From the NCBI RefSeq assembly GCF_014195505.1, contig NZ_JACIBV010000001.1:2666001-2730000 (forward strand): 64,000 bases of DNA. The letters run 5' to 3'. The translations under genes and the position numbers were made by a program. Shown here piece after piece: positions 7,718 to 15,623 of the stretch (position 1 is its first letter; every line of letters starts with the position of its first letter). The notes beneath the pieces were generated by a model, which did not search any database, was not told where the DNA came from, and saw only the letters and a program-made list of their open reading frames with translations. The DNA comes from Nonomuraea dietziae. Lineage in GTDB: Bacteria; Actinomycetota; Actinomycetes; Streptosporangiales; Streptosporangiaceae.

Positions 7718-8371
7718 TCAGCGCAGGTAGTAGTGGAGCAGCGCAGGCCGTCCGTCCGTGTCGGGCCAGTCCATCCGGGTACTGGCGACTCTGCGCCAGC
7801 CCGCGCGCTCGTAGAAGGCCATGGCCCTGAGCCTGGAGTCGGTGACATCGAGCCCCAGCCGGAGACCCCGCCGCGCCGCCTCCCGCTCCACCGCGGCCAT
7901 CAGCCCGGCGGCGGCACCCTGACGAACCCGGCCTCCGGAGCCACCCGCCTCCGTGGCCGCTCCTGACCCTCCGGCGTGCACGGCTGAGCCTCCGACATGC
8001 GGGGCAGAGCCGCCGGCGGTCGTGTTTGGGCCTCCGGCATGCACGGCCGAGCCTCCGGCGTACGTGGGTGGGCCTCCAGCGTGCACGGCCGAGCCGCCGG
8101 CGTTGGCGACTGAGCCTCTGGCGTGCGCGGCGACGAAGAGTCGCGCGACGAGGCCGTCCGCCTCGGGGAGCGCCGGATCCGCCCCACGCAGGACGACATG
8201 TCCGGTGATCTCGTCGCCGTCCGTGGCGACCCACGCCTGGATCATCCCCGCCGGCGTGAGCCATCCCTCTGGATCGTCCGGCCAGTTCGCGGGATACCCG
8301 TCCCCCTCGTGAACGGCCCGCAGCACGCTGACGCACGCGGCCAGGTCGCCCGGCACCCGCGGCCTGATCAC
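7718..8371 (-). CDS. GNAT acetyltransferase with a repeat insertion
   Basis: This GCN5-related acetyltransferase of 217 residues runs from IRPRVPGDLAACVSVLRAVH to RLRAMAFYERAGWRRV and a C-terminal strand. The acetyl-CoA loop reads VRQGAAAGLM. It is separated from its preceding strand (ARLFVAAHAR) by about 60 residues of Gly/Ala/Ser repeats, an unusual insertion right at the cofactor site. GTG 8371 is preferred because it overlaps the stop of the upstream acetyltransferase as GTGA; two further GTG codons lie at 8383 and 8386. The substrate is unknown. The repeats may be looped out, or they may have impaired the enzyme. Confidence 0.8.
   Translation of the reverse strand: MIRPRVPGDLAACVSVLRAVHEGDGYPANWPDDPEGWLTPAGMIQAWVATDGDEITGHVVLRGADPALPEADGLVARLFVAAHARGSVANAGGSAVHAGGPPTYAGGSAVHAGGPNTTAGGSAPHVGGSAVHAGGSGAATEAGGSGGRVRQGAAAGLMAAVEREAARRGLRLGLDVTDSRLRAMAFYERAGWRRVASTRMDWPDTDGRPALLHYYLR
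7937..8101 (-). repeat. In-frame 21-nt minisatellite inside a GNAT gene
   Basis: About seven units encode variants of AGGSAVH (AGGPPTY, AGGSAVH, AGGPNTT, AGGSAPH, VGGSAVH and others). All length differences keep the reading frame. Confidence 0.85.
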
Positions 8372-9111
8372 GCCGACGCCCACCACGTGGACTGCGTGAT
8401 CTCGGTGAAGCCGAGCGAGTCGTAGAGCGGCTTGCCCGCCCTGGCGGCCGTCAGCGTGACGGGCAGTTCCTTCAGGGGCCCGCCCAGTACGGCGTGCATC
8501 AGCGCCCGCCCGATGCCGCGCGAACGAAACTCCTGCAGCGTCGTGACCCAGTAGAGCCCGCCCACGCCGCCGTCGACGATCGTCACGCAGGCCCCGCCCA
8601 GCTCGCCGTCCTTCACGACGAGGTAGAGCTCGATCTCCTGCCGTCCGAGCAGCGCCGCAGGGAAGGCCTGCCCCGGCCGGTACGGCTGGAAGCCGGGCAG
8701 CGGGAAGCCGTCGACCACGATCCGCTCAGCAGCCCGCAGCTGCTCCTCCCTCTCCACCCTGACGACCTCGAGCGCCGGGGGCGGAAGGGTGTCGCCCGGC
8801 CTGCGGATCATGACGGGCAGCTTGCGCGGGGTCAGCCCGATCGCGCTCATGTCGACGGAGCCGAAGGCGTCCTCGACGAGCACCGGACCACGCGACCAGC
8901 CCTTGGCCAGCTCGGTCAGCTCGTCCACGTCGTCCTTGCCGGGCGCGGACGACCTCAGCACGATCCGCAGCCCGCTGTGCTCGTCTCCCGCCACGGCCTG
9001 GAACCCCTGCCGCCTGACCACCTCGTGGCCGCGGGTCTCGGCGAGCGCGGTCCAGAGCGTGGTGGCATTGGGGACGGCCAGGCGCAGATCAGCCAGGTCG
9101 ATGGTGGTCAT
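8368..9111 (-). CDS. GNAT-family N-acetyltransferase
   Basis: The product has 247 residues. The C-terminal half is a GNAT domain with the acetyl-CoA loop RSRGIGRALMHAVL (about 209-222) and the terminal strand-helix PLYDSLGFTEI. The N-terminal 120 residues (ADLRLAVPNATTLWTALAET onward) look like a degenerate second GNAT-like domain, an arrangement common in actinobacterial acetyltransferases of unknown substrate. The ATG at 9111 opens a two-gene operon, and the stop overlaps the start of the next acetyltransferase (GTGA). Confidence 0.85.
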   Translation of the reverse strand: MTTIDLADLRLAVPNATTLWTALAETRGHEVVRRQGFQAVAGDEHSGLRIVLRSSAPGKDDVDELTELAKGWSRGPVLVEDAFGSVDMSAIGLTPRKLPVMIRRPGDTLPPPALEVVRVEREEQLRAAERIVVDGFPLPGFQPYRPGQAFPAALLGRQEIELYLVVKDGELGGACVTIVDGGVGGLYWVTTLQEFRSRGIGRALMHAVLGGPLKELPVTLTAARAGKPLYDSLGFTEITQSTWWASA

Positions 9112-9189
9112 GAGAGGACCCTACAAGAGCGCTATCCGACTGTCCCCATGAGTTGGGGGTCGCCCCAGCCGCACGAGATGGCCGCCGCC

Positions 9190-9378
9190 CTACCGCTTCG
9201 CGGCTCGGTAGCGCTTGAGAAGGGCGGTGATTCTGTCGTGGTCACCCACACCGTTCAGCTCATCGAGCAAGTCGTCGGGGCAGAGCTCGTAAAGCTCACC
9301 CCACCAGCGGCGCGCTGTGTTGTCCCAGATTCGGTAGCCGCCGGGAATGCCCCTGGCGACATAGCGCCTCCTGCTCAT
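9190..9378 (-). CDS. Small basic protein of unknown function, 62 residues
   Basis: The sequence starts MSRRRYVARGIPGGYRIWDN and continues with tryptophan-rich RRWWGELYELCPDDLLDELN. It ends in a basic helix, LLKRYRAAKR. The composition is coherent for a folded small protein, and the ATG overlaps the stop of a 49-codon ORF upstream (ATGA). I do not recognise a family; the YRIWDN...RRWWGE pattern resembles short actinobacterial accessory ORFs. The pair lies just downstream of rnpB on the same strand. Confidence 0.55.
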   Translation of the reverse strand: MSRRRYVARGIPGGYRIWDNTARRWWGELYELCPDDLLDELNGVGDHDRITALLKRYRAAKR

Positions 9379-9524
9379 GATCCATCAACCCTGCAGTGCG
9401 CGCCGGCCCTGCGGTCAAGTGGCTGCACCACCACCGTGAACCCTGTAGCCACCTCGTCCCGCAAGCCCCTGCACGAGCCGAGGAAGCGCTCGACGTCCCC
9501 TCCTCGGGCGCGGACGTCGCGCAC
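9375..9524 (-). CDS. Tiny ORF coupled to the 62-residue ORF
   Basis: This 49-codon ORF starts at GTG 9524 and is preceded by a strong ribosome site (AAGGAGG, about 9 nt away). It ends GAHCRVDGS, with its stop overlapping the next ATG. The sequence (RARGGDVERFLGSCRG...) is not diagnostic. The good ribosome site and the 4-bp overlap are the evidence. It may serve mainly as a leader cistron for the 62-residue gene. Confidence 0.45.
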   Translation of the reverse strand: MRDVRARGGDVERFLGSCRGLRDEVATGFTVVVQPLDRRAGAHCRVDGS

Positions 9525-9566
9525 AACCCCTTTCCTCCTTGACCGGAGAGGCGGAGAGAGGGGAGA

Positions 9567-9966
9567 GACGAGCCGGCCTGTAGGCCGGGTTCTGTCCTTC
9601 GCGAACGAAGGGGCGACCATCCATCTAGGGCCGTCGTTGCCGGCGGCCTCAAGCGGTCTACCCGCGCGGCTCGGACGGGCAGTCCTCGAACGTCGCGCGC
9701 GGGACGCTTCTTGCGAAGCGTCCCTTCTTGACCTTGCTCCGGGTGGGGTTTACCTAGCCGCCCACGTCACCGTGGGCGCTGGTGGTCTCTTACACCACCC
9801 TTTCACCCTTACCTCCCGGAAATCCGGAAGGCGGTCTGCTCTCTGTGGCACTGTCCCGCGGGTCACCCCGGGTCGGCGTTACCGACCACCCTGCCCTGTG
9901 GAGCCCGGACCTTCCTCGGCGAGCCCCCGAAAGGGGCCCGACGCGGCCGCCCGGCCGGCTCGTCTG
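9567..9966 (-). ncRNA. rnpB: RNase P RNA (class A)
   Basis: This is the catalytic RNA of ribonuclease P, which matures tRNA 5' ends. On the minus strand the conserved P4-region sequence GAGGAAGGTCCGGGCTCC, then ACAGGGCAG and a later ACAGTGCCACAGAGAGCAG, are in the right order. Near the 3' end AGAACCCGGCCTACAGGCCGG matches the conserved terminal region. The ends are set by helix P1: 9953-9964 pairs perfectly over 12 bp with 9567-9578. A GATACT -10 box on the minus strand (9974-9979) predicts initiation near 9967. Actinobacterial rnpB lies near the RNase H/acid phosphatase gene, as here. Confidence 0.97.
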
Positions 9967-9973
9967 CTGGGAG

Positions 9974-9979
9974 AGTATC
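9974..9979 (-). promoter_or_regulatory. -10 box of rnpB
   Basis: GATACT on the minus strand ends about 7 nt before the predicted RNA 5' end. The -35 region is weak, with GAGTTG at about the right distance. Confidence 0.5.
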
Positions 9980-10062
9980 AAACCCAAGCCGCCTCCAACT
10001 CATCGACAAGATCGTCACGGTGTGATGGTGGACGTCATCGTCTGAGGGGGACGGTGCGAAGG

Positions 10063-10103
10063 CCCGGTCGTGCGGGCGCCCTGTCCCGTCCCGCACGACC
10101 GGG
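10063..10103 (-). terminator. Strong hairpin terminator before rnpB
   Basis: A perfect 14-bp stem (10063-10076 with 10090-10103, arm CCCGGTCGTGCGGG) and a 13-nt loop lie 50 nt after the RNase H/phosphatase stop. The hairpin separates that gene from rnpB. Confidence 0.9.
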
Positions 10104-10152
10104 TCACACCCCGGCGGGTCGCTGATCGCAGCCGAGTGCCGTGACGCAGGCT

Positions 10153-11526
10153 TCAGCGCAGGTGCGAGATGTCGTTGAAGGACTTCACCACGGCGGGACC
10201 GTCGGCGTAGAAGTCGATCAGTGACAGGCAGGCCAGGTCGAGGTGCATGCGGTAGAGCGCCTCGGGCGGGGCCATGAGGGCGAGCCTGAGCAGCGTCTTG
10301 ATCGGCGTGACGTGGGAGACGACCAGGACGGTCCTGCCCTCGTAGCGTTCCAGCAGCCGGTCTCTGGCTGCCTCCACCCTTCGCGCCACCTCGGTGAAGC
10401 TCTCGCCCTGGGGCGGTGCGGCGGTGGGGTCGGCCAGCCACGCGGCGAGCTCGGCGGGCCACCGGCGCTGGATCTCGGTGAAGGTGTGACCCTCCCAGGC
10501 GCCGAAATCGGTCTCTCTGAGGTCGTCGTCCACCTCCACGTCGAGGCCGGCGAGCCCGGCGACGGCCTCGGCCGTCCGCCTGGCGCGCTTGAGCGGGGAG
10601 CTGACCACCACATCCAGCCGGTACGGCGGAGCCGACAGCCTGCGGGCAGCGGCCTCCGCCTGGGCCAGGCCATTGGGGGTGAGCTCGGGGTCGCCCAGCC
10701 CCGAGAAGCGGCGCTCTGCCGAGAGGGGGGTCTCGCCGTGGCGCAGGAGCAGGAGTGAGGTGGCGACCCTGGTGGCGGGTCCCCAGCCGCTGCCCTTGGT
10801 GCGCTGCGCGGTGACCAGGGAGGCCGAGGGCGCCGACAGGTCAAGCAGATCGGTCTGCTCGTCAGCTGGTCGGCCGGTGGCGAAGGTCTCGCCGGGTGCA
10901 GCGTCGCGATCCAGGAGGTCGCCGCCCGAGCCCGCCGAGACGCCGCCCGAACCACGCGAGCCGGTGCCCGGCGAGACGCCGCCCGAACCACGCGAACCGA
11001 GGCCCGGCGAGACGCCGCCCGAATCCGGCGAGCCCAGGCCCCCCGAGACGCCGCCCGAGGTCGGGGAGACGCCAGAGGTGGTGCCGCCCGCCTTCCAGGC
11101 GAGGCCCTTGGCGGCGGCGTCCATCGCCTCGTTCGCCAGCCGGTCGGCGTGCTTGTTGCGCTCGCGGGGGATCCACGTCCACCCCGTCACCCGCAACCGC
11201 CTGACCAGCGCCTGCGCCTCGATCGCGAGCGGCCGCAGCCCCTCGTTCTTGATCTTCCAGCGCCCCGCCATCTGCTCGATGACGAGCTTGGAGTCCATCC
11301 TGACCTCGACGGCCGCGCCCTCGCCCGCGAGATCGAGCACCGAGGTGAGCCCGGCGATCAGCCCCTTGTACTCGGCGACGTTGTTGGTCGCCACGCCGAT
11401 CGCCTCGGCCGCCTCGGCGAGGACCTGACGGTCGCGGGCGTCCATCACCACGGCCCCGTACCCCGCGGGCCCGGGGTTGCCCCTCGACCCGCCGTCGGCC
11501 TCGACGAGGTAGGCGGTCGTGCTCAT
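10153..11526 (-). CDS. Bifunctional RNase HI / histidine acid phosphatase
   Basis: The product has 457 residues in two domains. Residues 1-150 form an RNase HI domain beginning EADGGSRGNPGPAGYG, with further acidic residues in RMDSKLV and KHADRLANEA, for removing RNA from RNA-DNA hybrids. Residues about 255-457 form a histidine phosphatase domain with the LLLLRHGETPLS motif, a second histidine in VVSHVTPIK, and homology to alpha-ribazole phosphatase. This fusion is typical of Actinobacteria. A linker of glycine/serine repeats joins the domains. ATG 11526 has an AGGAGC ribosome site. It follows the zinc-ribbon gene by 38 bp, probably in one operon with it and the Nif3 gene. Confidence 0.95.
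   Translation of the reverse strand: MSTTAYLVEADGGSRGNPGPAGYGAVVMDARDRQVLAEAAEAIGVATNNVAEYKGLIAGLTSVLDLAGEGAAVEVRMDSKLVIEQMAGRWKIKNEGLRPLAIEAQALVRRLRVTGWTWIPRERNKHADRLANEAMDAAAKGLAWKAGGTTSGVSPTSGGVSGGLGSPDSGGVSPGLGSRGSGGVSPGTGSRGSGGVSAGSGGDLLDRDAAPGETFATGRPADEQTDLLDLSAPSASLVTAQRTKGSGWGPATRVATSLLLLRHGETPLSAERRFSGLGDPELTPNGLAQAEAAARRLSAPPYRLDVVVSSPLKRARRTAEAVAGLAGLDVEVDDDLRETDFGAWEGHTFTEIQRRWPAELAAWLADPTAAPPQGESFTEVARRVEAARDRLLERYEGRTVLVVSHVTPIKTLLRLALMAPPEALYRMHLDLACLSLIDFYADGPAVVKSFNDISHLR
10920..11075 (-). repeat. 36-nt repeats in the RNase H/phosphatase linker
   Basis: About four imperfect in-frame copies encode GGVSPGLGSRGS-like 12-residue units, confined to the interdomain linker. Confidence 0.8.
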
Positions 11527-11564
11527 GGACGCTCCTTGAACAGGTCGGTGCGCGAAGGCGCGGG

Positions 11565-12305
11565 TCAGATGCCGGACTCGGGGGTGCGGACGAGGATGCG
11601 GCGGCACTCCTCGCAGCGCAGCACCTCGTCGTGCGGAGCGGCCTTGATCCGGTTCATGTCGGCGATCGACAGCGACACCTTGCAGCCCATGCACCGGCCG
11701 CCGTGCAGCATGGCGGCGCCCACGCCGTACTGCCCGCGCAGCTTCTCGTACAGGGCGAGCAGGTCGGCGGGGATTTCGGCGGCGACGTCGGAGCGGCGCG
11801 ACTCTGCGTCGGCAGCCTCCTTGCCGATCTCGGCCAGGGCCGCGTCGCGGCGGTCCTCGGCGGCGGCGCGGGTGGTGGCGAGCTCGTCGCGCTTGGCGAC
11901 CAGGTCGTTGACCTTGGCGTCGGCGGCCTCGCGGCGTTCCATGATCTCCAGCACGACCTCCTCGAGGTCGCCCTGTCGGCGGTGCAGCGAGGCGATCTCG
12001 GACTGCAGGCTGGACAGGTCCTTGGGCGAGGTCACCATGCCGGAGTCGAGACGCTTCTGGTCGCGCTCGGCGCGAATGCGCACGGTGTCGACGTCGTTCT
12101 CGGCCTTGGTCTGCTCGCGGGCCAGGTCGCCCGCCTCGGTCTCGGCGGCGATCGCCTGGGTGGCCAACTGGGCGTACTGCCTCGACTGCTCGTCGATCAC
12201 GGCCAGCTCAGGCAGGGTGCGGCGGCGGTGCGCCAGGCGGTCGAGGACGGAGTCGAGCTCGGCCAGGTCGAGGAGTCGCTTCTGAGCGGCGGGGGCAGCT
12301 TTCAT
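11565..12305 (-). CDS. cdsZ: C4-type zinc-ribbon coiled-coil protein (CdsZ-type)
   Basis: This 246-residue protein has a long N-terminal coiled coil (about residues 10-185, rich in Glu, Arg and Ala heptads). A C-terminal zinc ribbon follows, with two CxxC pairs (RCMGCKVSL and RCEECRRIL). Such proteins are conserved next to Nif3 and RNase H/phosphatase genes in Actinobacteria and are annotated there as CdsZ-type zinc-ribbon regulatory proteins; the symbol is assigned from that family, not from data here. The ATG at 12305 is chosen because AAGGA lies 8 nt upstream; a longer frame to 12326 would overlap the Nif3 gene. It is third from last in the conserved order leading to rnpB. Confidence 0.85.
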   Translation of the reverse strand: MKAAPAAQKRLLDLAELDSVLDRLAHRRRTLPELAVIDEQSRQYAQLATQAIAAETEAGDLAREQTKAENDVDTVRIRAERDQKRLDSGMVTSPKDLSSLQSEIASLHRRQGDLEEVVLEIMERREAADAKVNDLVAKRDELATTRAAAEDRRDAALAEIGKEAADAESRRSDVAAEIPADLLALYEKLRGQYGVGAAMLHGGRCMGCKVSLSIADMNRIKAAPHDEVLRCEECRRILVRTPESGI

Positions 12306-12307
12306 GA

Positions 12308-13105
12308 TCAATATCCTTTTGTCCAAGCATCGGTGACCGTGGCGGAGACGCGCGTCTCAACGTTAACGCCACCGGAGGTGAGGATGGACGCCGCGCTGCG
12401 CAGCCAGGGCCATTCGGTGGCCCAGTGGGCGGCGTCGATCAGCGCGGGCCCTCCGGTCTCGACGAACTCGCTGGCCGGATGGTGGCGCAGGTCGGCGGTG
12501 AGGAAGACGTCGACGCCCGCGGCCCTCGCCGTACCGAGCAGGGAGTCGCCCGCGCCGCCGCTGACGGCCACGCGCGTGACCGGCCTGGACGGCTCGCCCG
12601 CGACGCGCACCCCCCAGGAGGTGGCGGGCAGGCCCGCCAGGACCTGCTTGGCGAAGTCGCCGAGCGTCATCTCGGGAACCGAGCCGATCCTGCCGAGCCC
12701 GCGCCACGGGTCGTCGGGCAGCGGCGAGAGCGGCACCAGGTCGCCGATCAGCCCGACCGCCCTGGCCAGCGCGTCGGAGACGCCCGGGTTGGCGACGTCG
12801 GCGTTGGTGTGGGCGGTGTAGAGGGCCACACCGTTGCGGATCAGGTCGTGGATCAGCCGCCCCTTGTAGGTGGTGGCGGCGACGCTCGTGGTGCCGCGCA
12901 GGTAGAGCGGGTGGTGGACGACGATCAGGTCGGCGCCCCAGTCGAGGGCCTCCTCGGCCACGACGGGCACAGGATCGACCGCGAACAGCACCTTGCGCAC
13001 GTCCTGGGCGGGATCGCCGCAGACCAGGCCGACGGCGTCCCACGACTCGGCCCTGGCGGGCGGATAGGCGGCCTCGAGCACGTTGATCACATCTGCCAGC
13101 GTCAC
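12308..13105 (-). CDS. Nif3-like dinuclear metal-centre protein
   Basis: This is the Nif3/YbgI/DUF34 family, a hexameric ring protein with a two-metal centre and GTP-cyclohydrolase-I-like topology, of debated function. Ligand candidates are His64 and His65 in VVHHPLYLRG, the AHTNAD segment and the C-terminal DAAHWATEW motif. The length of 265 residues fits the form lacking the PII-like insert. GTG 13105 is the start (MTLADVINVLEAAYPP). It leads an operon with the zinc-ribbon gene only 2 bp downstream and diverges from the monooxygenase at 13189. Confidence 0.93.
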   Translation of the reverse strand: MTLADVINVLEAAYPPARAESWDAVGLVCGDPAQDVRKVLFAVDPVPVVAEEALDWGADLIVVHHPLYLRGTTSVAATTYKGRLIHDLIRNGVALYTAHTNADVANPGVSDALARAVGLIGDLVPLSPLPDDPWRGLGRIGSVPEMTLGDFAKQVLAGLPATSWGVRVAGEPSRPVTRVAVSGGAGDSLLGTARAAGVDVFLTADLRHHPASEFVETGGPALIDAAHWATEWPWLRSAASILTSGGVNVETRVSATVTDAWTKGY

Positions 13106-13188
13106 CTGCGCAGACTACCGGCTCGCGCACCTCGACACGTGGACGTGCGCCGCCTACCGTAAGTGGATCCTGACGTCTGGGAGGGCGC

Positions 13189-14622
13189 ATGAGGGTCGCG
13201 ATCATCGGTGCGGGCTTCGGCGGGCTGTGCATGGCGATCCGGCTCGAACTGTCGGGCATCGCCGACTACACCGTCTTCGAGAAGGCGGGCGGGCTCGGAG
13301 GCACCTGGCGCGACAACAGCTATCCGGGCGCGGGCTGCGACATCCCCTCTCACCTGTACTCCTACTCCTTCGAGAAGTACGCCAGCTGGACGCGCCGTTA
13401 CCCGGAGCAGCCCGAGATCCTGGCCTATCTCGACATGTGCGCCGACAAGTACGGTGTCAGGCCGAAGATCAGGTTCGACACCGAGGTGCGGTCGGCCCGC
13501 TTCGACGGCCGCCAGTGGCAGGTCACGACGGACGACGGCACCGAGCGGTTCGACGCCGTCGTGTCGAGCGTGGGCCAGCTCAACCGCCCCGCCTATCCCG
13601 AGATCCAGGGAACGGAGAGCTTCGCAGGCGTCTCCTTCCACAGCGCCCGATGGAAGCACGAGCACGACCTCACCGGCCGCCGCGTCGCGGTGATCGGCAA
13701 CGGGTCGTCGGCAGCGCAGTTCATCCCCCGCATCCAGCCTCTGGCAGAGCGCCTCGACGTCTTCCAGCGCACCCCCAACTGGGTGATCCCCAAGCCCGAC
13801 TCCGCCTTCGGCACCGCCACCAGGCTGGCGTTACACCTGGTCCCCGGCCTGCAGCGGGTCTACAGGGAGTGGATCTACCGCTACGCCGAGGGCACCCTCT
13901 ACCCCGCTCTCGCCAGGGGCTGGAGCGCGAACCTGCTGAGGAAGCGGGCGCTCGGACACCTCCACGCGCAGGTCGCAGACCCCGCACTGCGCGCCAAGCT
14001 CACCCCGGCCTTCCCCGTCGGCTGCAAGCGGGTGGTCATCGACAGCTCCTTCTATCCCGCCCTCACCAGGCCGAACGTCGAGGTGGTCACCGACCCGATC
14101 GTCCGGATCACCCCGAAGGGGGTGGAGACCTCGCAGGGCCTGAGAGAGGCCGACACGATCATCTACGCCACCGGCTTCCGCACGACGGAGTTCCTGCAGC
14201 CGATCGAGTTCACCGGCACAGGGGGGCGCACGCTCTCCGACGAGTGGAAGGACGGCGCCGAGGCCTATCTCGGCATCTCCGTGCCGCACTTCCCGAACCT
14301 GTTCCTGCTCTACGGCCCGAACACCAACCTCGGGCACAACTCCATCGTCTTCATGATCGAGTGCCAGGTCCGCCACGTCATGGCCTGCCTGCCGTACCTC
14401 GCCGAGCGGGGGCCGATGGAGGTCAGGCCCGAGGCGATGGCGGCCTGGCGCCGGCAACTGGGGGCGGCCATGGAGCGGATGGTGTGGGGCAACGGCTGCC
14501 AGAGCTGGTACAAGACCGCGCAGGGGAGGGTCACCAACAACTGGCCCGGACCGACCACGCTCTATCGCAGGCTGACCGCTCTGCCGCCGCTGCCCGCCTA
14601 CCGGCTAACGTCTTCGGCATGA
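13189..14622 (+). CDS. Flavin-containing / Baeyer-Villiger-like monooxygenase
   Basis: This FAD- and NADPH-dependent monooxygenase of 477 residues starts with the FAD motif GAGFGG (residues 7-12) and has a second Rossmann motif GNGSSA at about 170-175. The Baeyer-Villiger fingerprint FxGxxxHxxxW is present at 145-155, but the residue after Trp is Lys instead of Pro or Asp. The usual GGTWRDNSYPGAGCDIPSH segment is intact. It should insert oxygen into a ketone or oxidise a heteroatom; the substrate is unknown. GGGAGGG precedes ATG 13189. The stop overlaps the dipeptidase start as ATGA, so the next two genes are coupled to it. Confidence 0.9.
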   Translation: MRVAIIGAGFGGLCMAIRLELSGIADYTVFEKAGGLGGTWRDNSYPGAGCDIPSHLYSYSFEKYASWTRRYPEQPEILAYLDMCADKYGVRPKIRFDTEVRSARFDGRQWQVTTDDGTERFDAVVSSVGQLNRPAYPEIQGTESFAGVSFHSARWKHEHDLTGRRVAVIGNGSSAAQFIPRIQPLAERLDVFQRTPNWVIPKPDSAFGTATRLALHLVPGLQRVYREWIYRYAEGTLYPALARGWSANLLRKRALGHLHAQVADPALRAKLTPAFPVGCKRVVIDSSFYPALTRPNVEVVTDPIVRITPKGVETSQGLREADTIIYATGFRTTEFLQPIEFTGTGGRTLSDEWKDGAEAYLGISVPHFPNLFLLYGPNTNLGHNSIVFMIECQVRHVMACLPYLAERGPMEVRPEAMAAWRRQLGAAMERMVWGNGCQSWYKTAQGRVTNNWPGPTTLYRRLTALPPLPAYRLTSSA

Positions 14623-15623
14623 TGGTGGCTGACACGCACAACGATCTCCTCATGGCGGTATCGGCGAGAGCGCCCCGGCACTGGGCGGAGTTCTTCCGCT
14701 CCCGCTGGCTCCCCCAGCTACGGCAGGGCGGGGTGCGGCTGCAGGTGCTGCCCGTCTTCATCGACTCGCAGTTCCGCCCCGAGGGCTCGCTGAGGCAGAC
14801 GCTACGCATGATCGAGTGCGCGCACGTCATCGCCGAGGGCAACGCCGACGCCGTGGCGCTCTGCCTCGACGCCGCCCAGATCGACGCCGCCCTCGCCGAG
14901 GACAGGATCGCGCTGGTCCTGGCCATGGAGAGCATGCCGGGCATCGACGCCAGCGTGGAACTGATCCCGACCATGCACCGCCTCGGCGTCCGGGTCGCCT
15001 CGATCGCCCACTGGGGCCGCACCCCGCTGGCCGATGGCAGCGGCGAGGACGCCACCGGCAGCGGCCTCACCTCCCACGGCGTCGAGGCGCTCAAGGAGAT
15101 GGAACGCCTCGGCATCCTGTTCGACGTCTCCCACCTCGGCGTCTCGGGCGTCGCCCACGTGCTGGAGCTGGCCACCAGGCCCGTCATGGCCACCCACTCC
15201 TCGGCCAGAGCCCTGCGCGACCACCACCGCAACCTCACCGACGAGCAGATCAGGGGTGTGGCGGGCACGGGCGGGGTGATCTGCGTGAACTTCCTGGCCG
15301 CCTTCCTCACCGAGAACGCCCGCGAGGCCACCCTCGACCACCTGCTCGACCACATCGAGCACATCGTGGGCGTCGCCGGCATCGACCATGTGGGGCTCGG
15401 CCCCGACTTCATGGACGAGGTCCTGCGCGACCTCACGCCCCCGTGCTGCGAGGGCGTCAGCTCCAGCGGCATCGACAACCGCGCGGTGATACCCGGCCTG
15501 GCGGGTCCGGGCGGCCTGCCGCTGGTGGGCGAGGGGCTGCTGGCGCGCGGACTGCCCGAGGCGGACGTGCGGAAGATCCTCGGCGGCAACGTGCACCGCC
15601 TGTTCGGGAAGGCGCTGGCATGA
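14619..15623 (+). CDS. Membrane-dipeptidase-like (peptidase M19) enzyme
   Basis: This zinc dipeptidase or amidohydrolase of family M19 has 334 residues. Metal-site landmarks are DTHNDLL near the N-terminus, an internal Glu in LAMESMPG, SHLGVSG and ATHSSARALRDHHRN, and a C-terminal GIDHVGLGPDFM. The expected activity is hydrolysis of dipeptides or similar small amides. Two consecutive ATGs (14619 and 14622) are possible; the first gives the ATGA overlap with the monooxygenase stop. The stop in turn overlaps the M20 peptidase start (ATGA). The tight coupling suggests all three act on one nitrogenous or peptide-like compound. Confidence 0.92.
   Translation: MMVADTHNDLLMAVSARAPRHWAEFFRSRWLPQLRQGGVRLQVLPVFIDSQFRPEGSLRQTLRMIECAHVIAEGNADAVALCLDAAQIDAALAEDRIALVLAMESMPGIDASVELIPTMHRLGVRVASIAHWGRTPLADGSGEDATGSGLTSHGVEALKEMERLGILFDVSHLGVSGVAHVLELATRPVMATHSSARALRDHHRNLTDEQIRGVAGTGGVICVNFLAAFLTENAREATLDHLLDHIEHIVGVAGIDHVGLGPDFMDEVLRDLTPPCCEGVSSSGIDNRAVIPGLAGPGGLPLVGEGLLARGLPEADVRKILGGNVHRLFGKALA

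Noticed and set aside
7937..8101. Repeats in the GNAT gene as a possible CRISPR array
   Set aside because: Units are 21 nt, contiguous and in frame, with no unique spacers and no cas genes.
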